This document shows, one piece after another, positions 37,501 to 51,700 of a DNA stretch of 64,000 nt. Both the position numbers and the translations under genes were made by a program. The notes beneath the pieces were generated by a model, which was not told the origin of the DNA, made no database searches, and saw nothing but the letters and a program-made list of their open reading frames with translations. This DNA comes from Pachyseris speciosa (taxonomy: Eukaryota > Cnidaria > Anthozoa > Scleractinia > Pachyseridae). Within the stretch, counting starts at the first letter, position 1, and every line of letters begins with the position of its first letter. The stretch lies in contig JAEMWC010000054.1 in NCBI GenBank assembly GCA_016490735.1, positions 310,001-374,000 of the forward strand. Reading direction: 5' to 3'.

Positions 37501-40500
37501 GCTAATTAAGCGCTATTGGGAAAACAACACATTTTTCACTCAAGAACTCACTTTCTCTCGTCTGAAAGGTCGACATTGGTACCAAACTTGATCCATTTAA
37601 ATTTCCTTCCCTTCCCCTTTTTGCCACTGAAAGACAAAATTGGAAAGAATAAAGAAGTTACAAAAACAAATACTGGTAATACTACAAAATGTTTTGAGGG
37701 CTGAAAAGTGATCTTTGAGGCTTAACATACTTCTTTGATCCTGATGAGGAGTCACTGTCTGACTGCGATGGTTCCTTGACACCCAATCGCTTTTCATGCT
37801 CTTCCTAAAGCACAATAAACACACATGTATGTACAACTTGTAGCCAGTTTATATTCAGCTTAACTACCTGTGCATCTGCTAGCAGGTTAGGTATCCAAGC
37901 TAGAGAATGGGCAAGGTGTAAAGGACCATGCATAGTGCTTAATTATCACTGGTAATTATTTGATAAAGGAGGGATTTGCACACAAGATAAAAAAGTTATA
38001 GTAATGGAAACTTACCCCACCCCCGACAGCATGGTAGCTCATAATCCAATGCCTTTAATTGTATGGGCTTTGCTATCAGGTTGTCAATATGTTGTTCCAA
38101 AAAATTGTATGCTTTACCCAACGTCAACCCCAACAAAAATTTTTAAGATAGCCCTACTCCTTTGGCCAAAGAATTTACAATAACCTTTCTCGCATGGCAA
38201 GAGTATGGTGATTTTCTGGAACTACAGAACACCCATTTCTGCACATTAGAGGCAATGTTGAGTCACATATTTTGTCTTTGCCTCAAATTCTTGCAATTGT
38301 ATTTAGAAACAATTTACACTATACAGAATCCAGCTACTGTTTGACATTTTAGGGGGTCCAGTAGCAAGAATCAATTTCATCATTTGCCCAGATGAAGACA
38401 TCTCCTCTTGAAATGGCTGCTATATAATTCACATGCACACTTTAAACATGTTAACCAATCAAACAACTAAACTCTGAGAAATGTTATATGGCTTAAATAA
38501 TACAATTCAAGAAGCTTTAAGTGCATCTAACCCCAAAATATTTTTTTCGCTTAAATAAAACTTTGCACCTGCTTGAAACATATTGCGCCATTTTGTACTT
38601 TTTAAACCAAATCTTGGCTTTTTATAGGCTGTACAAGTTGCAAAATCTAGCCTTCATCTGTCCCACAACCGAGCTAGTAAGAGGCATGGGTCTATTCCTT
38701 ACCTGACATTACAAACTGCTTTTCATCACATTAAGTCTTTGTAAACATTCATGCAAATCAGTTTGTGATGTCATGTAAGGAATAGACCCATGCGCAAAAA
38801 CGGCGCAATATGTTTCGAGCAGGTGCACAGTTTTATTTATTAAGCCAAAAAATATTTTGGGGTTAGGTGTACTTTAACATTTCACACTAAAAAAAGTTTT
38901 ACCTTCAATGACTCCTGAAATGAGTTCGCTTGGTACTGGGCGTACTTTGCAATGGTTGTAAAGGATCTGAATTCAAAGATCACAGAAATTACACCAAGGT
39001 TTCCAATCACTGGCATAGAAAAAATTAATTATGTGACTGATCAGCGCAGATCATGATCTATGAATATCCTCATAGAAAAAATTCCCTGACATTTCCCTGG
39101 CTTTTCACTGACCACAAACCAATTTTCACTGACCATCCAAGACAAATCGGTGGGCACTGAAGCCAGCAATGAAGCAACAGAAATCAATTGCTTTGCAGCA
39201 AAGTTTTTCAAACGACACCCCTTATGGCTAGCCAAAAATTTAGAATAAACAATAGCAAGTAATTGTTAACATGGCTTAAAGTTTGGCGATGGTTCTCTCC
39301 AACACACAAGGGGCAGGGACATTAAGTTTGCATTGCAAGACATGATGAGAATGCAACACACAGTTTGCAAAATCCTCAGGAAAAGATGACCCTAGTGCTC
39401 TAACCCTGGATTGCAAAATTACAGCATAAAGCATAAAGTACAGGGCCCAGTTGCTCGAAGCATGGTTAGCAGGCACCCAGGCTCATTTTTGCACAGCAAA
39501 TCAGTAAAAAAATAGATGCGCACGAGTTCGCAAACTTGTTTAAACCGGTTTTTAACCTGTTTGTCACGTGATCTACTTCCAAGAATTTGGAGGTATCTAA
39601 AGTGCATGCTCAACGGGAAATGTAAGCGGCTCGTAGCAGAGGTTTCTCTCGGGGAAAGTAAACAAGCCAACTACGTGAAATACAAGAGATGTGAACAACT
39701 TCGTACATGCTAAAAGACTTGCCAGAAAGAAACTTCTGCTAGCAGGGTAGCAAGTCATTCTTGAGAAAGGGTGACTGAAAATGAATAATGAACCAGCTAT
39801 GTGCCCACCTGCTACTCTCACAAAGCCAGACCTTCTTTTCACCAGCAGTATCCCAGTTTTCATCAGATGCTTGAAGCCTCTGAAAATGCAGAAAACATGG
39901 ATGGAAGAAAAGGTTAATCAAGCCAAATTTTATTTATGTATTTATTTATTTATTTATTTATTTATTCATTCATTCATTCATTCATTCATTCAGGGCCCTG
40001 ACACATCACAAAACAAAAACATTAAGACATCAAAAAATAGACAATCAATTTAAAAAATTTTTAAAGCAATATGTACCAAGGCATTACTGTTTAAGATGGC
40101 GCTTTAGTTTGATTTTAAATTCGCTGAGCATCTCTACTTGTCTAATGTTTCTCGGAAGGGTGTTGTAGGTCCTTCAATTACAACTACAGTCAGGCATGAG
40201 AAGAGGGGTGTTTTTGTCCAGTTCAAGGAATGGGGCACATTTTTGTTGGCATTGCAGTGTAATGTTAATTTTAGCCTTATGTCTACGTAGTGTGGAATGA
40301 AGAAATAATAAGCATAATAAGCAGTGTTAGTATCCCCCCACTCCCTCCTTCCACGCATTGGGACCTTACTATCACAGCATACCAAATAATTATGTTCAGT
40401 GACTTATGGTCCATCACAGTGTAGTCAGCATTAAGCAACTCAGATGGTCTTGCTATTCCATCACAGGATACCCAGCTTGCATTGAAGAGACAAGGGATAA

Positions 40501-41865
40501 GAGGAATGAATGCCAGTTCATCACAGGTCACTCAGCATGAAGTGCCAGTGAACATATTCACAACCTTGCTACATGTACTTCCCAAGATTTTAAGTGCATT
40601 TTGATTATTCAGAATGTGACAGTCCTATTATTAATTTATTACAGGCATTTACGGGGTACCTGTGTTCTCACTTCAACCTGATGGTCAGCATTTGTTTCAA
40701 CAAGGGTTTTAGTTGAAAATAAACTCAAATCTGAAAAACATAAGCAATAATTATATTTTAAAAAAAGTAGCTTAAAGCTAGTGGCCAGGTGGTCATTAAT
40801 GATAAAGAGAAGAACATGGACTAAGCGCAGGTAAACCTCTATTAAGCAGCACCAATTATATAATCCCTTACTCACTGTAATAGCTGTCAGGTAATCCAAT
40901 TATGTCTTTATTAATTTTCGAATTTGCAAATCATTGAATCACCTAAAATTAACGTTAGTATTTTGTGGTCAGAAGTCTTCTATACATATATTTTCTGACA
41001 ACCTGACAACACTGAATGTAGGAACTTTGCATCTCACTGTTTTTCAGTCTGTTTTCATACCATGTTCTCCTTTATCATTCCATTAAAAACTATTTGTTGC
41101 AGGAATTCTTAACGGAGTAAGTGATTTTCATGAGCGCTTTATACATAAACTGTACATTAAGTGATGAAAAGTAATATAAAATAGTGTTTTATTGAGTCCT
41201 TTACACATATTCTGTACAACCTGTATAAAGCAGTCAGCCTGAGTGACCTAGAGTGACCTCTTAATAAAGGTTTGACTGTATACTAGACACTCATATTCTT
41301 TAAGTGACCAAGTATATTTAACATCTGTGATTAGAACTCTTAAAAGGATTGTTTGTCTTGTTACTGTACCTTCCAATAAGCTGTTTCTTTTGACTATTTT
41401 AGAGGTCTCCCCTCCTAAACCATGATCATGTTGAATAATTCTATATCAACACTACATGCACAGCTGCTGGCATATTGTTTAATAAACAGCATGCTATCAA
41501 CCAACCTAATCTAAGAGCTGCTGCTAGTCCTCTGATCACTAAAATGGGTTCGCTATTATTCAACACCAGGTTCTGAAGTGCTGGTGAAAAAGCATCCTTC
41601 TTGTTCTCCACCTAAAAGGGCATCAAAACAATCCCATTAATCTATAGTTAGTCACAAAAACTGCTCTCTTTATGACATACCGTAGCTGTCAGGAAGTGCA
41701 CTGGTATTAAGGCTCAAGACATTGATAACTATGATTTCTCATGGAAAGAGCATAATCACCATCACTATCACCCATGCCATAACATCGTCATCTCATCAAC
41801 AACAACAACATCATCATCATCATCATCAACATCTTCAACAACATCATCAACATCATCACCACCAC

Positions 41866-41900
<35 letters not shown>

Positions 41901-44900
41901 ACAACATTTTCAACAACATCATCATCATCACCACCATCATCACCACCATCATCATCACCATCGCCATCATCTTTGTCATCATCATCATCATCAACAACAA
42001 CATCATACTCATAACCAGGACAGAGCCATCATCAATTTTTCTAACAAGAGGGGATATGCAACAAGTACATGTAGCCAGAAATTGTGGTTATTATGACATA
42101 GTCAATGTGTTCTTTTTCTGTCAAAGTAGGCATGGGTCAAACTCACAATATCCAGGCAAAATCCTTGTTCACTAGCCAACAGTGGCAGCTCTGTCTAAGA
42201 GCTAAGTATATAAGGCAAAGACAAACTCCTTCCAGTTTTCAGCCCTCACAAACTCTGCAGCATGTCATAGTTTAGAGAACACAGTTTTTTTTTTTTTTTT
42301 TTTGGGGGGGGGGGGGGGGGGCACTACCTACTGCACGCATGCTTACTCTAAGCCCTACAAAGTTGTACAGTCAAATTACGATAATAATACTTACATAAAT
42401 ACTTGGTGTCTGTGGTGACAATTTGTCTGTTGGAAGAGGAGGTGTTGGTGTGAGTGGAGGGTGAGGGATAGCAGTAGAATCAATCAATAAATTTAGCTTT
42501 GGCACCACTAAATTATTGCCCCCCACACTGAGACTGAACGGAGACTTGGAGGAGCTGGGCGAGACAACTGCAAGCTGCTTTGATGGCGACAATAGGTCAG
42601 TTGGAATCAGAGAAGGTGAGAACGCAGAATGCGTTCCCTGTAGACCTGAACTTGGAGATAAACAGGTGGGGTTGATGATGGAAAGTGGCTGAGTGATGCT
42701 TGGTGAGAGAGATGCTGTGGTGTAAAATGGTGATTTCTGTGTGGGTGACATGACATAACTTGGCGAAGAGAAAGGAGAAATGGACATTCCGCTTGCACTT
42801 GAAAATCCTGAATAGCTTGAAATGGGACCATTGCTGAGAGTTGGGTCGCTGTTCCCTGTTAATGGACTGGACTTAACATCTGTAGAAGAGTTTATTTCAC
42901 TCAAAATTGTTGAATCCAGTCCACTCCGTAAAGAAGGATCTGATGCTGTTGTCAATCCTGTGGTGACCGTTCCACTGGAAAGAAAATTTGTTCCTTGACA
43001 ATTAACAATGCTTTGACTAAGTAGTACATTGGACGAAGTAGAGGCAAAATTTGACGAAACTAACAATTGCGTTTCAGGTTCTGGCCTAGCTACTGAATTC
43101 TGATGTCCTGCCATTTGTAACAAGGTGTCTCCTGTACTTGACGTCTCCATAGCAGTCACAGTTGAATCACTGCAAGTCTTGGTAAAAAGAGAAGCTGACT
43201 GTGACAATGTCTGAGGATGCGGTTGCGTGGCTAGATTAGAGATAGCTTGAGTTGTCGTACAAGATGTACTAGCTTGTACCTCACTGTTGCTACCTATAAC
43301 AGACAACCCATTTTGATCGCTTTGAGTATGTGCCGTTTCAGGCCAGTTATTTTGTAAGCCACTGCCAGCAGCTGATGCCTGAGCAACCTGATTTGCATTA
43401 ACATTTTCATGACTGTCTCCTTTTGTGCCTTGAAAAGAGACATGGTTGGCCACGTTTTTCATATTGTCCAAAAGAGTGCTGGCCGGCACGCTGTTTAACA
43501 CCATTCCTTGCTGCTGCTGTTGAATCTGGACTTGCACTTGTGCTTGCTGTTGTAAGTAAAGCTGTTGAAGTTGTTGCTGCTGCTGTGCTAACCCTTGTAT
43601 CTGACCACTGGTCAATAATTTTACCTGTAAATGAAAGATTGAGACTGTAAACACATTTACATCTTTTGCCAAATACCTGGAAAAAACTAGGAAAATACAG
43701 TTTAGAAATGCCATTGAAGCCATCTTGTACTCTTTGTAAATTAAGGCTACACCAGTCAACATGTACCTGTGCATTTCTTATTGTTCTGGTTGTGAGCTCA
43801 GCAGGAATTGGTAATTTCCAAGCTTCATCAACAGATGGAATATTCCTGAAAAACAAAACAAGGATCAAAACTAGTACTATGAGAGGGGAGAGTTACGGGG
43901 TCAGCGGGGTGCATAATTTTTATGTTTAAATGGGGATTGGTTGGGGAGATGAGGAATTGTGCTGGTTCAAAGTGGAGTGGATCCTCCACATTACTCTTCA
44001 TGTACTAAACTGCATGAACAGTCTGTTCTCAACGATGAAGATGAAAACCTCGGTTAACTCTGAATCCTGTGTCAGTGTTAATCGGCTTTCGAACAACCGG
44101 GCTGTGAGTGCTATAACTACATCTTACATACTTTTTCTGTCCTTCTCCTGACTGCGGCATCATGGCTAGCTGAGCCTGCAGAGCCTTAACACGTGCCTCT
44201 ATGGTACTGTCAGTGGCACCTGGAAAGTAACAAACAGCTATCAGTCCTTTATTTCTTCACTAGGTCACACTCCACTCATCCTACAGACCCAAAAACTGAC
44301 CAACTTTTTATAGTCGTGTCACTGGCGGGTCAAATTCATTTGAGTTCGGCATGGCAGTAGCACGACATTTGGAACAGGTCTAAGATATGAAATACAGTGA
44401 AAATGCTGTGGCTTAAAATAATTATTATAATTTGTTTATGGTTTAAAACATTTCAAACCAGTTTAATTTTTTTATTAGATACTAGATTTATTATGGAACC
44501 ATAATCTGGAACAACAGAAAAATAAATCTTACTAGTTGTTTAAAAAATTACCAAAATCAAATTTAAACTACAGCATAAATGAGTTTTTTTTCAGTAATTT
44601 AAAGATCCTAAAGGCTTGGTGAATAGAAGGCTGTAACACTTAGTGTAACTAAACAAATAGGCCATAAATGTACAGACACCAATCAAATGTAACAAAGATG
44701 ACCTCACCATATCTTCGTGCAGCACTGTAACAAGATATGGCATCACTAAAAGCAGTAAAGAAATCAAATCATAATTATGGAATGGCATTAATTTTTTTCA
44801 TCAAACACCAGTTACCCGGTTATGGGATGATAACTGTGGCTATTTACTCTGATTCAATTAATTTTATTTATTTATTGCTTTTTTCCCTTTTAACTGATGT

Positions 44901-45685
44901 TTGTAGGCCAGGAAGTAGTTGATTTTCAGGGTTTTCCTTCAATAACATTGCATTTTCTTTTTTCTTTCTTTCTTTCTTTTTTTTTTCTTTTTGATTGCCT
45001 TGTGTTAAGAAACGATTAGAGTAATAAAGTAAAGTAAAGAGGTGAGTATGATGATGAAAGCCAAAAACGCAACTAATTTATTAGACCACACAAGGTGATC
45101 TTAGCAATCGTCTCTGTGGTTATAACTGCAAAGGTGAGACCATCCAAACGAAACCTATGTTTTGTTTTGCTCAATTGCCTTTTTGCATGATTTTGCTCAA
45201 GAATCATCCATTTTTTGCAGTGAAAAGTTTAACAATTCTACTGACTCTGAGCCCAATAGCCAAAAATGCTCATAGAAATTAATCACAGAAAATACATTAA
45301 TGGGTAACTGAAGGAGACAACCCTTTTCACATCACACACAGTACAACATCCTCATGCATGTTTACTTAATAATCAGTTGCTAGATAATAAACATCTGTAC
45401 ATACATGTACATTAACTTTACCAGCTACAGCAACAGTACATGTATCTTAAATGAAAGACTCCACTTACCTAAGCTGTTCACAGGCTTCGTAAAGAATGCC
45501 CAGATCTGTCCATGCCGCTACATGGGTGGGGTCCAATTGGATGGCACATACATACGCCTGTAGAGCATCCATTGGTTGATTTTGCTGCTGGTACAGCACT
45601 CTAGAGGAACAAGGATGAACACATTGAAGAACAAAACATGTTTCCCTAATTTTGTTTAAATCTGTTCAGTTATAAATTTGAGACG

Positions 45686-45737
<52 letters not shown>

Positions 45738-48700
45738 GGATTCGATTAGCTGACGTTTCGAGCGTTAGCCCTTCGTCGGAGCAAATCGAGGAATTATGGT
45801 TTATATACAGAAAATGGAGCTACGCTATTGGTGGTAACATGGTAACGTGAAAAACAGGAATAAATTAATTGAATGAAAAGCGCTCGTTGATACCGTGGGG
45901 ATTAAGAGTGCCAAAAAAAAATTTGAGACCTTTATTTTTCACAAAGCAGCTGAGTATGTCAGTACAGCAATGCTGATGCCCTGTGCTCAAACTAAACTAA
46001 CAAAAATTAAACTACAAAGCATCTATCATAACCCAAACTAAACCCATCAACAATAGATGAGCTTGGGGAAGGGTGCCAGAAGGTGGAGCCACAAGGCAAT
46101 CCGAGCCGAACGAGCAGGGTATCCATGACAACCCTTTGAGCAGCAACCACCAGGCACCATCACACTGAAAGCAACAGTGGAAACTGTAATACTTAGTACA
46201 CACTTACCAGGCAAAAAGGGATGGTCGGGCTGGGGGTAAATTCAGCAAAATAACTACTTAGTAGCGAGAATCAAACACCAAAATGACTTGACATCTGTAG
46301 CCAAGCTGTAAGCATGTGGAGCCCCTGCCCACAACCCCAGCCACCCCATACACCAACTCATGGGGAAAACTGCTGGCCAGCATTGTTTCAAGTTCAACTT
46401 AGCCTAAATTACATTTAGCCACATTTAAGGGCCCATTAAAGTATCTTTTGATGCCGTTGCTAGGGAAAAATCAATTTGCTATAACTCTGCACATGTATGC
46501 TTCAATTGGACCAAATTTGGACAATACCCATGGGGGGCAAATATGGTCCAGTGCATGACGTCATCGGACCACGCCCAATGTCACGTGACCAGAAACAGAA
46601 AAATGCATTTTAACTTAATGGCTTAAACCTTTTACCCTCATTTTCTGTACAGTAACAATACAAAAGCCGTTTTGAAGAAATTTAAGCATGCGTTTTGGCT
46701 TATGATAAAAAATAAAAAAATGAGAATGGAAAATGTGCTTCTTTGACCACTCTTTTGAGCATAATTTTTTTGTTTTTCATTTTGTCTCAAAACCCATGCT
46801 TGAATTCCAAGAAAATATGATGTTCTTTCGAATTGTTTTAAAATCCAGCAACTACAATTATCTCTCGGGGAGAAAAGTCAATTTTTTCGCGGCACCGGAA
46901 GTGGCGAGCGAATTTTCAGCGGCCTGGTGCCTAAGCATTGTGGCCAGTCACATCTGTGTTTTGTTTTATCAAACAAAATTCGAATTCACTTTCTTTTTCA
47001 CAGTCACGGTGTTGTAGATTACTTAAATTACTGTTAACTAGGTTCTCAAGCAAGGCTGATGTTGTAAGGAGAAGTTGTCCATCACAAGTTTCGAGCTCAC
47101 CATTATCAGTCAGGCTTTCTATCGAGTGGTTAAAGTGGTTAGCATTAATGTTTGATGTAAGAATGAAATTCTTGTGATCTAGAGCTGCTTTCAAGGATGC
47201 TCACCGTCTTTTGCTCCATGCTGTCTTGGGAGAGCTTCGTTTATTTGTGTTATATTTAAACAATGGAGTTTCTCAGGTTCGGAAGGACAGTTCACGGACA
47301 CAGGTTCACAGGATCGCACAGTTTTATCGCAAGATCAGAGCGGTCAAAAAGGCCACGGACACAGAGTTTCTTTTGAAGTTTGCAGGTGATGATAGTGCAG
47401 TACTAATTTCAGTTTGTGTCTCCGCATCTTTGAGATTTCGATTTCCAACCTGACACTGGAAATCTTTTACTGTCACCTTTTCGAGATTTCCCCATCGACA
47501 TGCAACCATCACTGCGGCTTTCTGTTTACGTCCGTATGTGGATGACATTTTCAAGCAGAACACTCAAGTTTCAAAAATAAAGGTACGACACACATGTTGT
47601 AAACGTAAAGCAGAAAATTCAGGGGCACCAAACGACAAGTTTCGGTAGATATCTGTTCGGTGGAGGGTAGTTCGCCTTGGGCATTCGGTGTCGATTAAAG
47701 AGTGCACTCGGCCTAAAAGATTCGCAATGGGGAAATAACGGCCCTTGAGGTTTTCGGAAAGGTCATAATTGCTGTTTTTGGCAGTTAAAAACATCAGCTA
47801 ACATTTTCGGAAAGAAAATCATTCCCTAGAAAGTTCGTGGAAAGTTCATTTCAACTTGAATTTTCTCAAAGGAAGATTTTGTTCCCTAACATTTTCGGGC
47901 AATTAAAACTTCAGCTAGGGAGTCCGAACAGATGAAATTTTTCTAGCTAACAAAAACATCACTTAAAACAGACTTCAAACACCGTAAGGTACTTAAAAAT
48001 GCCTTTCCACAGCTTTTGGTTGATTTGGCTCGTTGGGTGCCTCCGAAAATCAATTAATAAAAATGTAAACAAAAGGTTTTCGATCTTGTATTTGTTGCAA
48101 CGAAGCAAAAAAAGGTTACCGGCGACTTGAACGAACCAGCGACCGGCCGACGCCAAAGAAAGCGCGCGAAAAAATTTGGGCTGACCGGAAGTGAAATTGC
48201 ACTTGGTTAGCAACCGTGTACCTTAGCAACGAGATACTTCAATGGGCCCTTAAAGGGCAACCATAATTTGATTTAGTATATACCACACACGTGAATAGTG
48301 CTTTTTGTTCACTCTGATTGGTTAACTTGGAGGTGATTAGCAAGTACTATACACCTCCAAGCAGCCAACGCACAAGATTTTACAATTTCCGACCGCTTGT
48401 CGGTATATTGTCACACATAAAGTAATGTTTTGGTCTGCTAATTATTCAGCTTGTGTGATTATACTAAAACTATTATTCACCTCAGTGGCGGTGAAAGTGG
48501 TGGATATTTACCTTGCCGTGGTGTATTCACCTCCACTTCAGTGTTAATTATTACTCTTTCTAAAGCAATTCATTAGAATAACTGCACCCACCCACCCCTT
48601 TTAATGACACTTTTGAAAATAATATAAAAACTCTTCCATTTAATAGGTAACAGTTTTGATGCATACAAAGCAATATTGAACCAGGTAATACATATATGGC

Positions 48701-51700
48701 AAATACAGCAAGGGTAACAAGTTGTTGCTTACCCTATAGAGCACCAGGTGTCAGCATTAGCCTCCGACTTGTCAATAGCCTGTCTGTAAGATGTAAATGC
48801 ATCATGGACCTTCCCCTGCATTGCATAACACCTGATACAACAAAGGAGAAGAAAACAATCAAACAGGATCAGATGCAAAAGATGAATTTCCTGATGCATG
48901 GTCCAGCCACTCTGAAAATCCTAAGGGTAAAAACTGATATGCTGTTGGAAAGTACACAGCTACAATCCCAAACAAAAGTGTTGACACATGCATTCGAACA
49001 AAACAAACAGTTTCTACCAGCGTTCTTCTGTAATTCAACAAAAATCTTTTTTGTTGATAGGCAAATCCCTAGACTTTCGAAAAAGTCCTTCATCCTATAC
49101 GGCGTGGGACGAAGGACTTTTCATACTTGACTGGCACCAATTTTAGCGACACAAAAATGGGTCGCTGCGCTTTGACCAATCAGAAAAGATCTTTTGGACC
49201 CTCAGGGATAGAGTTGTCAATCAAAAGTAGCTATGAGCAATGAAACTTGCGGTTGAAATTCCAACATGGGGTCGATTGCGAAAGCGATAACTGTTGCTCT
49301 TCTCCAAATGCGAGTCACGCCACTCCCAATTTTTGGCGTGAAACGCAAATGAAAACCCTTTAAGCGAGGCAAGTCGACCTTCTCACAACTTTGTCGCTCG
49401 GTCAGCCGCTTCCTGGCCTAAAAAGCTCGCTCCTCTCGGCTTTTCTGCTGTGAGACTCAAGTGGTTGACTTGTGGCAAGTCTACCAAATCCCCCTCTCCC
49501 CCTTTTCAATGTTGAAATATGCTTGTTAGACACTGTCACTGTCACATGTTAAATGAAAAAGATTTTTTTTGGGGGGAAAGGTGGGGGTGGGGGTGGGGGT
49601 GGGGGTGGGGGTGGGGGTTTACCCAACTACTTTTGTCCATAATTGTAGCTCTTCTGTATTTTTATTTAACAATTAGATTATGAGCTCGAGATGCTGCGCC
49701 CTCATCAGCTATCATCCACAGAAATGGAGAGCAAATAATCTAATTGTTTTAGTATAAATCTTCTAGTCTAAGCCTAAGGTCTTGTTGAAAAGAATGGCGA
49801 ATTTTTGGAATGGACATATCCAGGTTGCCAGGAAAAATTGTCCACAAAACGCCTCCAGAGTGAAAGGTCAAATGTCACTGGCATTATTTGATCAGCGGCA
49901 TGGGTTTCAATGTACGTGCTTCCAAGAAAAATATATTCAGATCTGGCAAGCTGCAAATAGCTGCTGAAAGGCCTTCTTTCAGCATATGGCAGTAGCTTTT
50001 TTTTGGCACAGGTTTTAGCAGTGTGTTTTGGACGTGAACACCGCACAAAGTGTTCAAGCCACATGAGATATAAACCGATCAACAATCAATATAATTTCAA
50101 ATGAGGTCGCACTCTGATTGCAGTATTCAAATCAAATTTGAAAGTTTGTAATGAATAATGCAGTCCATTCGCAATAATATTAATGAAAATTATTGTTGAA
50201 TTATAGGTGGCATGTGCTGAGTATTTTGACTGCATTTTATTTGTTTTCTTCTCCAGTTGCAGAGATCCTAGACTATACTACTAAGGTAAAAATGCACACC
50301 TTCCAATCAGATACCAGGCAGCCCCACTGTTTGGATCTGTCTCTATTGCTTTCAGTAACAGCTGTACTGCTTTCTCCATTCTGGATGGCCTATCTCCAAG
50401 ATGCTCTTTGTTGTAATACATCCACCCTTGTAAATGAAAAAGGCACAGACTCAGTATTAGCACACCCATGAGCATACATAATTTTGCATGTAGCTGTGAA
50501 ATTCTGTTGGTGAAACCGTTTGTTATTGTATAGTAAATGTAAGGGATTTGCCATATTTTTCATACTATAGCAATGGATCGCTAAATGTATGTATGGACCA
50601 ATGCTAAAATAATAAAAGTTAAATTGCCTTACCTGTGGTGTATTGTCATCTTTTTGCCACTAAAGTGACATTTTAAGCGATATTGACAAGTTTTGAGTTT
50701 GCCGTCCAGTGTGCCTCATAAAGAAATAGCAAGGGTGGAAAGAAATTTGAACAGCTCCAGCAGCGAGCCACCACTGAGGCAATTTTTTTCCCCAGAAAAT
50801 CACATTGCTCAGCTTTCAAACAACACAACAGAAAGGCGAGAAGATTCACACTTCCTCTTGTTCCTCTCATTAAACAATGATGCTTGATGTAAAGCAGATC
50901 AAGCTATCTAAAAACCTTTTGATCATTCCCTTTGTTCTCATCACATTATAACTAAAAAAGTAGTATAACACTGAAAAGAAATTTGATGCTGATCAGTACT
51001 AGGTGTTAAAGTGTTAAGCAAGTCAAAGGTAAACACACTTACCCAATTGCTTGTAGGCATTAGCTCTGATGTTGTTCGGCACATTAGGAGTCTCGATGAT
51101 AGTTTCGTACATTTCCTGTGCTAGATCACACTTGTTCTGCATCTCAAAAAGGTGGCCGAGATGAAATCGAACTGAAGTCAAGCAAAGAACAATTTAATTA
51201 ATGAAGAGTAAACGCATTTGTTGACTTATCAAACGAAAATAGGATACGAATTACGTTTTTATCAGCAGAGAGGCAGCAGGATAGAATTGATACCAGGCAC
51301 AAATCTACTGTCTTATTTGCTGTTATGGGAAAGCTGCTAATCTTCTAGGCAAGGTAGAAAGGAGAAACCACACTACAGTCAAACTTCGATTATCCAGACT
51401 TGCTGGGGCTGGTGCAAATAACCCAGATAATTGAGAGTCAAGAAAATATGAATATTAATGAGATTTCCTAAATTATTCAGTTTGATATTATAAAACTGAA
51501 TTAATTAGGAAATCAGAATGTAATGCAATAGCATACACTGTATTGTACTATTTCACTTCATGCAAAAATCTTTGGTCTAAAACTTTCGTTCTTTGAAAAA
51601 CCTAAACCTAAACCTAAACCTAAACCTAAACCTAAACCTAATAACCTAAATTAAAAAATAATTCATAATGATAGTTTCTAGGGATCCTTATCATGTCTTG

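Noticed and set aside
41722..42096. His-rich open frame (and Met-rich frame on the opposite strand)
   Set aside because: It is a translated trinucleotide microsatellite inside a KDM6A intron.
42371..43774. 467-codon frame as a stand-alone intronless gene
   Set aside because: It is the large KDM6A exon extended by chance into both introns; consensus splice sites lie at 43624 and 42395.
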